Shown piece by piece: positions 1-4,973 of a DNA stretch of 5,818 nt. The notes under the pieces were generated by a model that did no database searches, was not told where the DNA came from, and worked only from the letters and a program-made list of their open reading frames with translations. The number at the start of each line of letters is the position of its first letter. Position 1 is the stretch's first letter. A program made the position numbers and the translations under genes. This stretch comes from Bacteroidota bacterium (GTDB lineage: Bacteria; Bacteroidota; Bacteroidia; UKL13-3): positions 1 to 5,818 of the forward strand of contig VEQB01000159.1 in NCBI GenBank assembly GCA_018883485.1, given 5' to 3'.

Positions 1-975
1 TTGCCAGCTATCGGTGCGGGAATTTTAGGATGGTTTATACCCGATAATTTGTTGGGTTCGGATAGTACAGATGCGTTCATTTTTGCTTGTTTACCGGTCA
101 TTATTTTCTTCGTTTCATTATATGTACGGGCGAGTGAAAAAGATAAAAGACCTGTGGCAGCTTTACTTGTCATTTTTGCTTTGTCCATCATGTTTTGGGC
201 AGTATTTAAACAGAATGGAACTGCGCTTACAACTTGGGCGCAATATTACACCGATAGAGAGATGCCAACCTTGGTTGAGGGCACTGCTAAAGACCTTTAC
301 TTAGCCGAAAAGGTAGTTTATCAAAAAGATTCCGTTAATCTGTATAACGAGAAATTTCAATTGGTTAAAGCCAATGGAGCTGCTATTAAAACTTGGGATT
401 ACCCAGTGTATTACCGTAACATGGCTCCCGAGTTAAAACCTAATGAAGGTGAGGAAACTTTTCTTTTTAATACGGAGTTGTTTCAATCTATCAACCCTTT
501 TTGGGTAATTGCTTTAACCCCATTAGTAGTGGCTTTCTTTTCCTATTTGAAACGTGTGAATTTAGAAATCAGCACTGCTACTAAAATTGCGTTTGGTTTG
601 CTTATTTCTGCTGTTTCTACTTTGGTAATGGCAGCTGCAGTTTATGCTGGTAGCAATGGTTCTATTAAGGTTTCGCCCATGTGGTTAATTAGTTGTTATG
701 CAGTAATAACGGTGGGCGAATTATTTTTAAGTCCGATGGGGCTCTCTTTGGTTTCTAAATTGAGTCCTAAAAGAATTACTGCGCTTATGATGGGTGGATG
801 GTTTTTGGCCACTTCTTTAGGAAACAAACTCTCTGGCATACTTGCAACATTATGGGATGGATACGCGCACAAGTCGAACTTTTTCTTTGTAAACGGTTTG
901 CTTTTAGGTGTTGCAGCTATCATAATGTTTTTTATGCTACGCTGGTTAAATGGGATTTTAAAAGAGCATTTATAA
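1..975 (+). CDS. Proton-dependent oligopeptide transporter (POT/PTR2 family), C-terminal part
   Basis: This is the C-terminal 324 codons of an inner-membrane transporter that imports di- and tripeptides with protons; the frame is open at the left edge, so the TTG at position 1 is not a start. About seven hydrophobic helices are visible, near residues 24-43, 51-69, 165-182, 194-216, 227-249, 260-284 and 293-316. The segment FWAVFKQNGT (65-74) matches the POT helix after the central loop. GELFLSPMGLSLVSKLSP (239-256) matches the TM10 region, whose Glu (here E240) is known in the family to contact the peptide amino group. A hydrophilic stretch of about 95 residues (71-164) separates two helices, much longer than in classic POTs; from memory, Bacteroidota members share this. 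The gene ends 141 bp before clpC and no strong terminator follows. Family assignment is secure; substrate range cannot be read. Confidence 0.93.
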   Translation: MPAIGAGILGWFIPDNLLGSDSTDAFIFACLPVIIFFVSLYVRASEKDKRPVAALLVIFALSIMFWAVFKQNGTALTTWAQYYTDREMPTLVEGTAKDLYLAEKVVYQKDSVNLYNEKFQLVKANGAAIKTWDYPVYYRNMAPELKPNEGEETFLFNTELFQSINPFWVIALTPLVVAFFSYLKRVNLEISTATKIAFGLLISAVSTLVMAAAVYAGSNGSIKVSPMWLISCYAVITVGELFLSPMGLSLVSKLSPKRITALMMGGWFLATSLGNKLSGILATLWDGYAHKSNFFFVNGLLLGVAAIIMFFMLRWLNGILKEHL

Positions 976-1055
976 GTAGAATATAACCAAATCACTATGT
1001 AATTTTTCTATCAAATTAGACCATTAATAAAAACTTTGTTTAAATAATCTTTCAC

Positions 1056-1079
1056 TTTTGTTAAATTGCCCTAACAAAA
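1056..1079. promoter_or_regulatory. Perfect inverted repeat upstream of clpC, possible operator
   Basis: TTTTGTTA (1056-1063) and its exact reverse complement TAACAAAA (1072-1079) are separated by 8 nt. The dyad centre lies about 50 bp before the clpC ATG and covers the place expected for the upstream promoter element, a position suited to a repressor. It is neither CIRCE (TTAGCACTC-N9-GAGTGCTAA) nor a CtsR-type direct repeat. The A+T-rich context makes a chance match possible. Confidence 0.35.
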
Positions 1080-1094
1080 TTGGAACTGTATTTG
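1066..1094 (+). promoter_or_regulatory. Candidate Bacteroidota-type promoter for clpC
   Basis: The Bacteroidota housekeeping promoter is roughly TTG, a spacer of about 17-23 nt, then TAnnTTTG. Here TTG at 1066-1068 is followed after 18 nt by TGTATTTG at 1087-1094, which has one mismatch (G for A at the second base). Transcription would start near 1100, giving a 5' leader of only about 15 nt. Nothing else in the 976-1116 gap fits better, but the match is imperfect. Confidence 0.35.
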
Positions 1095-1116
1095 AGCAGA
1101 TTCTAGAATAATTTTT

Positions 1117-3666
1117 ATGGAAGCAAAATTTTCACCACGTGTTAAAGACGTAATCTCTTACAGCAGAGAGGAGGCCATCCGTTTGGGTCATGATTATATT
1201 GGCACCGAACACCTGTTGCTCGGCTTAATTCGCGAGGGGGATGGGAAAGCACTTAAAACTTTGAGGGTGCTAGATGTAGACCAACAGCGTGTTAAGAAGG
1301 CTATTGAAGATAATATTCGCGGCACAGCCACCAATAATACCAACTTTGTTAATATACCATTAACCAAACAAGCCGAAAAGGTTTTAAAGATTACCTACTT
1401 AGAGGCCAAGATTTTTAAAACAGATATCATAGGTACAGAACATCTATTACTGTCAATATTGCGAGATGAAGACAATTTGGCCTCCCAGATTTTGGGCCAA
1501 TTTGGCGTTACCTACGAAATATTTAAATCTGCTGTGGAAGGAAATCTGAGTGAAACCCGCAACGAGTTACCTGCAGAAGATGAAGAATTTTATACTCCTG
1601 GGCAGGAAGAAAGAAAATCTGAGCCACGCAAAACAGAAACCAAATCTAAAACTCCTGTATTAGATAATTTCGGACGCGATCTTACCAAAGCAGGAGAGGA
1701 GGGTAAGCTTGATCCAATTGTTGGAAGAGAAAAAGAGATAGAGCGCGTATCACAAATCTTATCTCGTAGAAAGAAAAATAATCCAATTCTTATTGGTGAG
1801 CCAGGAGTAGGTAAAACAGCCATTGCAGAGGGTTTGGCTTTACGTATTATTCAACGCAAGGTCTCTCGGGTGCTATTTAACAAGCGCATTGTAATGCTTG
1901 ATTTAGCTAGTTTGGTTGCAGGTACAAAATACCGTGGGCAATTTGAAGAGCGCATGAAGGCAGTGATGAATGAATTGGAAAAATCACCTGATGTAATCTT
2001 GTTTATAGATGAAATTCATACCCTTGTTGGGGCAGGAGGTGCCAGTGGCTCATTAGATGCTTCTAATATGTTTAAACCTGCTTTAGCGCGCGGAGAAATC
2101 CAATGCATCGGCGCAACTACTTTAAATGAATTCCGTCAATACATTGAAAAAGATGGAGCCCTAGAACGTCGCTTCCAAATGGTCATGGTTGAACCGGCAA
2201 CCGCAGAAGAAAGTGTAGAGATTCTAAATAATATTAAAGATAAATATGAAGCGCATCACAGCGTAATTTATGAACCAGAAGCCATAGCCGCATGTGTTAA
2301 AATGAGCAGCCGGTATTTAACCGATAGGCATTTACCAGATAAGGCCATTGATGTAATGGATGAGGCGGGTGCACGCGTGCATTTAAGTAATATTCATGTA
2401 CCTGCAAGTATCTTAGAATTAGAGAAGCAGATTGAAGAAATTAAGGTTGAGAAAAATCGTGTTGTTAAGAGTCAGAAGTATGAAGAGGCTGCTAAACTTC
2501 GCGATAGAGAAAAGCACTTATTAGAGCAACTAGAATCAGAAAAATTACGTTGGGAAGAGGAAACCAAAACCCAGCGCTTTAATGTAACAGAAGATAATGT
2601 TGCAGAAGTTATTGCAATGATGACAGGTGTTCCCGTAAAACGCATTGCTCAAAGTGAAGGGCAACGTTTACTAAACATGGGAACTGAACTTGCAGGTAAA
2701 GTTATTGGTCAGGAAGAAGCTATTAAGAAATTAACCAAAGCTATTCAACGCACCCGTGCGGGTTTAAAAAATCCAAATAAACCCATTGGCTCTTTTGTGT
2801 TTTTAGGGCCAACAGGTGTTGGAAAAACAGAAATGGCAAAAGTATTGGCTAAGTATTTATTTGATACCGAAGAGGCCATGATAAGGGTAGATATGAGCGA
2901 ATACATGGAGAAGTTTGCCGTAAGTAGATTGGTAGGAGCGCCTCCAGGGTATATTGGTTACGAAGAAGGTGGTCAATTAACCGAGAAAATTCGTCGTAAA
3001 CCTTATGCTGTTGTATTGTTAGATGAGATTGAGAAAGCGCATCCAGATGTGTTTAATATCTTATTGCAAGTACTCGACGAAGGGTTTATAACAGATAGCA
3101 TGGGTAGAAAGGTGGATTTTAGAAATACCATTATTATCATGACCTCTAACTTGGGTTCAAGACAATTGAAAGACTTTGGAAGTGGCGTTGGATTTGGAAC
3201 GCCAAGTAAATCTGCAGATGCAGATAAGAATGCCAAAATAGTGGTAGAAACAGCCTTAAAGCGCTTCTTTTCTCCAGAATTTTTGAACCGAATTGATGAT
3301 GTAATAGTATTCTCTTCACTAGATAAAGAATCTATCTCAAAAATATTAGAGTTGAACCTAGAGAAGTTGTTAAAACGTATTGAAGATTTAGGGTTTAAAG
3401 TGAAGTTTACAGATACTGCCAAAGAGTTTTTAGCAGACAAAGGTTTTGATCCAGACCTAGGCGCCAGGCCACTTTCTAGAACTATTCAAAAGTTTGTAGA
3501 AGACCCTATTGCCGAGGAATTATTAAAAATGGAAATGAGTGAAGGGGATGAAATTTTGGTAGATTACGATAAGGAAGCCAATACTGGTGAACTTAAAATA
3601 AGCAGTGCTGGCAAGAAACCTGGTCGTAAGAAAAAAGACACTCCTACCGCAGAAAAACCTGAGTAA
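1117..3666 (+). CDS. clpC: ATP-dependent Clp protease ATP-binding subunit ClpC
   Basis: This is a complete 849-residue cytoplasmic Hsp100 unfoldase that would thread substrates into ClpP. Two Clp N-terminal repeats occupy about residues 3-145 (IGTEHLLLGLIR at 29-40, IGTEHLLLSILR at 105-116). A charged linker follows. AAA+ D1 has Walker A GEPGVGKT (227-234), Walker B ending D298-E299, pore loop KYRG (271-274) and Arg-finger region R351-R352. A UVR-like coiled-coil middle domain lies at about 432-475, which marks ClpC rather than ClpA or ClpB. D2 has Walker A GPTGVGKT (564-571), Walker B D636-E637, pore loop GYIGY (611-615), sensor 1 at N678, Arg finger R725 and sensor 2 GAR (782-784). VGF at 691-693 fits the ClpP-binding loop. 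The basic tail (831-849, with GRKKK) makes it somewhat longer than the roughly 810 residues of Bacillus ClpC. The ATG is at the expected N-terminus (MEAKFSPRVK) and has no Shine-Dalgarno sequence. All catalytic residues are present. Confidence 0.98.
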   Translation: MEAKFSPRVKDVISYSREEAIRLGHDYIGTEHLLLGLIREGDGKALKTLRVLDVDQQRVKKAIEDNIRGTATNNTNFVNIPLTKQAEKVLKITYLEAKIFKTDIIGTEHLLLSILRDEDNLASQILGQFGVTYEIFKSAVEGNLSETRNELPAEDEEFYTPGQEERKSEPRKTETKSKTPVLDNFGRDLTKAGEEGKLDPIVGREKEIERVSQILSRRKKNNPILIGEPGVGKTAIAEGLALRIIQRKVSRVLFNKRIVMLDLASLVAGTKYRGQFEERMKAVMNELEKSPDVILFIDEIHTLVGAGGASGSLDASNMFKPALARGEIQCIGATTLNEFRQYIEKDGALERRFQMVMVEPATAEESVEILNNIKDKYEAHHSVIYEPEAIAACVKMSSRYLTDRHLPDKAIDVMDEAGARVHLSNIHVPASILELEKQIEEIKVEKNRVVKSQKYEEAAKLRDREKHLLEQLESEKLRWEEETKTQRFNVTEDNVAEVIAMMTGVPVKRIAQSEGQRLLNMGTELAGKVIGQEEAIKKLTKAIQRTRAGLKNPNKPIGSFVFLGPTGVGKTEMAKVLAKYLFDTEEAMIRVDMSEYMEKFAVSRLVGAPPGYIGYEEGGQLTEKIRRKPYAVVLLDEIEKAHPDVFNILLQVLDEGFITDSMGRKVDFRNTIIIMTSNLGSRQLKDFGSGVGFGTPSKSADADKNAKIVVETALKRFFSPEFLNRIDDVIVFSSLDKESISKILELNLEKLLKRIEDLGFKVKFTDTAKEFLADKGFDPDLGARPLSRTIQKFVEDPIAEELLKMEMSEGDEILVDYDKEANTGELKISSAGKKPGRKKKDTPTAEKPE

Positions 3667-3684
3667 TCATCTCTTCCCTAATCT

Positions 3685-3747
3685 TAACTATTAACTCTTA
3701 CCTCTTACCTTTTACCTCTTACCTCTTATCTCTTAACTCTTACCTCT
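3685..3747. repeat. Nine tandem heptamers, consensus TACCTCT
   Basis: Nine units of exactly 7 bp run without a break: TAACTAT, TAACTCT, TACCTCT, TACCTTT, TACCTCT, TACCTCT, TATCTCT, TAACTCT, TACCTCT. Variation is mostly at the third base. The array sits in the 122-bp gap between clpC and rlmH and is not coding. The wider stretch 3664-3756 has no G on the + strand, so an RNA copy would be unstructured and relatively C-rich. There are no spacers, so this is not a CRISPR. Similar heptamer runs recur in Bacteroidota intergenic DNA as far as I recall; their role is unknown to me. Confidence 0.9.
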
Positions 3748-3750
3748 TTT

Positions 3751-3774
3751 CTTTCTGTCTTCGTGCCTTCGTGG
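3751..3774. repeat. Three tandem octamers ending near the rlmH start
   Basis: Units are CTTTCTGT, CTTCGTGC and CTTCGTGG, a period of 8 bp that begins 3 nt after the heptamer array ends. The last unit contains the GTG at 3771, which could be taken for an upstream rlmH start. The last two units share seven of eight bases and the first is more diverged, so the repeat call rests mainly on the final pair. Confidence 0.65.
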
Positions 3775-3788
3775 CAAATAGTTCTTCC

Positions 3789-4253
3789 ATGAAAATAACC
3801 CTTATCCGACTTGGTAAATTACATCTTCCTTTTGCCCAAAGTGGTTACGATGAATATGTGAAGCGCCTAGGGCATTACTGCAAGTATAAAGACGAACTAC
3901 TTCAGGTAAATAGCAAAAGCAAAGAAGTAAACATCTTAAAAAGGGGAGAAGGAGAGGCAATTTTAAAGAGAATTCTACCTTCAGATTTTGTGGTTTTGTT
4001 GGATGAAAATGGCAAGAATTTTAGTAGTACAAATTTTGCCACACAACTGCAGCAATGGCTTAACCAACATGCGCATATTGTTTTTGTAATCGGCGGTGCT
4101 TATGGTTTTTCTGAAGAGGTTTATGCCAGGTCAAACTTCAAGGTATCCTTATCTTGCCTAACCTTTTCTCATCAGTTGGTTCCACTTATTTTTGGAGAAC
4201 AATTGTATAGAGCATTTACAATATTAAAAGGAGAGCCGTATCACCATCAGTAA
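3789..4253 (+). CDS. rlmH: 23S rRNA pseudouridine(1915) N3-methyltransferase RlmH
   Basis: RlmH is a small SPOUT-fold enzyme that acts as a homodimer and uses SAM to methylate N3 of pseudouridine 1915 in helix 69 of 23S rRNA on assembled 70S ribosomes. The 154-residue product matches the family length (E. coli 155). Visible family motifs are LDENGKNFSS (71-80), the SAM-site segment FVIGGAYGFSEEV (99-111), LTFSHQ (124-129, with H128 aligned to E. coli H129), EQLYRAF (137-143) and the C-terminal GEPYHHQ. ATG at 3789 is chosen because MKITLIRLGK aligns with the family N-terminus; an in-frame GTG at 3771 would add six residues (MANSSS as an initiator) from repeat DNA. There is no Shine-Dalgarno sequence. 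P132 replaces the Arg normal in the HQxVR segment. It follows clpC by 122 bp and could be cotranscribed with it or start separately. Confidence 0.96.
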   Translation: MKITLIRLGKLHLPFAQSGYDEYVKRLGHYCKYKDELLQVNSKSKEVNILKRGEGEAILKRILPSDFVVLLDENGKNFSSTNFATQLQQWLNQHAHIVFVIGGAYGFSEEVYARSNFKVSLSCLTFSHQLVPLIFGEQLYRAFTILKGEPYHHQ

Positions 4254-4317
4254 GTATGAAGTATGCTTGCCCGACAAAGCTTTAGCGGTGGCGGGAACTA
4301 TGAACTATGAAGTATGA
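4253..4317. repeat. Split heptamer array A(C/G)TATGA around a hairpin
   Basis: Left units are AGTATGA (4253-4259) and AGTATGC (4260-4266); right units are ACTATGA (4297-4303), ACTATGA (4304-4310) and AGTATGA (4311-4317). A 30-nt block (4267-4296) holding a hairpin separates them. The left end overlaps the last base of the rlmH stop codon, and the right end contains the start codon of the next gene. Read on the other strand, the unit is TACTTCA or TAGTTCA; the first matches TACCTCT of the array upstream of rlmH at five of seven positions. Confidence 0.8.
4270..4295. repeat. Imperfect 26-nt palindrome, possible dispersed hairpin element
   Basis: The block starts CCCG, ends CGGG and has GCTTTAGC at its centre. 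Pairing from the outside gives CCCG/CGGG, CA/TG and GC/GC arms, interrupted by three A-G mismatches (one single, two adjacent). It is far richer in G+C than its surroundings. It lies 16 nt after the rlmH stop and no T tract follows, so it is a poor intrinsic terminator. It could be a REP-like element or a 3'-end stabilising hairpin. I believe similar sequences are dispersed in Bacteroidota genomes, but that cannot be tested here. Confidence 0.5.
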
Positions 4318-4973
4318 ATTGGAAAGCGTTTTGGAATAATAAGGTTGAGGGTTTACAAGTTGGCAGAGTGCTAAAGGGGCAGGCTATGTCTGATGAGTTG
4401 ATGCAACGCATTGCCAGCCGCATTGTTATTCAGTTGCAGCTTCAGCCAACAGATAGTTTATTAGATATTTGTTGTGGGAATGGTCATCTATCAAAGCTTT
4501 TATTGCCGCATGTAAAAGAAATATTTGGCGTGGATTTTTCTGAAAGTTTAATCACAAGCGCTCAAGAAATAGCTACAGAGAATTTGCATTTTGTTTTAGG
4601 AGATGCCACACAATTTAGCTTGAACCAAAAATTCGATAAAGTACTTTTATATTTTTCTTTTCAATATTTTGAAAGCTATGCCATAGGAAAATTGGTGCTT
4701 CAGAATTTATTAAAACATGCCAAACCTGGTGCAATTATTTTGATAGGAGATGTTCCCAATCAGGATCAGTTCTTTACTTATTACAATGGTCCGCGCAAAT
4801 GGTGGCAATGGCTTAAGCAAGAGTTGAAAAATAGCAATGATATGGGAAAATTTTGGAGTAAGCAGGAATTGCTTAACCTCTGTAACGAATTAGGTGTAAA
4901 AGGAGAAGTGGTACCCCAAGAACCTTGGCAACCTTATGCGCATTATCGTTTCGATTTACTTATCTATTCATAG
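4314..4973 (+). CDS. Class I SAM-dependent methyltransferase, substrate unknown
   Basis: The 219-residue cytoplasmic protein has a Rossmann-fold methyltransferase core of the Methyltransf_11/25 type. Motif I is LLDICCGNGHLSKLL (49-63; D51, G55, G57 in the SAM loop). The acidic end of strand 2 is VDFSESLI (73-80), with D74 expected to bind the SAM ribose. GDATQF (96-101) is the adenine-site Asp region, FDKVLLYFSFQYF (107-119) is strand 4, and KPGAIILIGDVP (138-149) is strand 5 with its lead-in. The N-terminal FWNNK...GR...M pattern and Trp-rich WWQWLK (163-168) resemble small-molecule or polysaccharide-associated methyltransferases, but no substrate can be assigned. The ATG at 4314 is the only upstream choice, since an in-frame TGA lies at 4308-4310; M25 is a less likely internal start. 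The start codon is inside a heptamer repeat, with no Shine-Dalgarno sequence. The gene follows rlmH by 60 bp and overlaps the convergent racemase gene by 10 bp. Confidence 0.85.
   Translation: MNWKAFWNNKVEGLQVGRVLKGQAMSDELMQRIASRIVIQLQLQPTDSLLDICCGNGHLSKLLLPHVKEIFGVDFSESLITSAQEIATENLHFVLGDATQFSLNQKFDKVLLYFSFQYFESYAIGKLVLQNLLKHAKPGAIILIGDVPNQDQFFTYYNGPRKWWQWLKQELKNSNDMGKFWSKQELLNLCNELGVKGEVVPQEPWQPYAHYRFDLLIYS

Noticed and set aside
696..995. Open frame of 99 codons on the - strand over the end of the transporter gene
   Set aside because: It lies opposite a clear POT coding region, its translation resembles no family I know, and it has no context of its own.
976..1116. CIRCE or CtsR operator, or a small RNA gene, upstream of clpC
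   Set aside because: Neither operator consensus is present, and no stable G+C-rich fold or terminator pattern is visible in this A+T-rich gap.
1590..1823. Open frame of 77 codons on the - strand inside clpC
   Set aside because: It is opposite the linker and Walker A region of D1, with no independent support.
3003..3440. Open frame of 145 codons on the - strand inside clpC
   Set aside because: It is antisense to the conserved ClpC D2 domain; its low-complexity Ser/Asn-rich translation is typical of a shadow frame.
3706..3713. Promoter -7 box TACCTTTT inside the heptamer array, for rlmH
   Set aside because: It matches TAnnTTTG except for the last base, but no TTG lies upstream at the right distance in this G-free tract.
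3685..3747. CRISPR array
   Set aside because: The units are 7 bp, directly joined and without spacers, and no cas gene is present.
4270..4295. Intrinsic terminator of rlmH
   Set aside because: The stem has three mismatched pairs and no T tract follows it, so the usual intrinsic-terminator criteria are not met.
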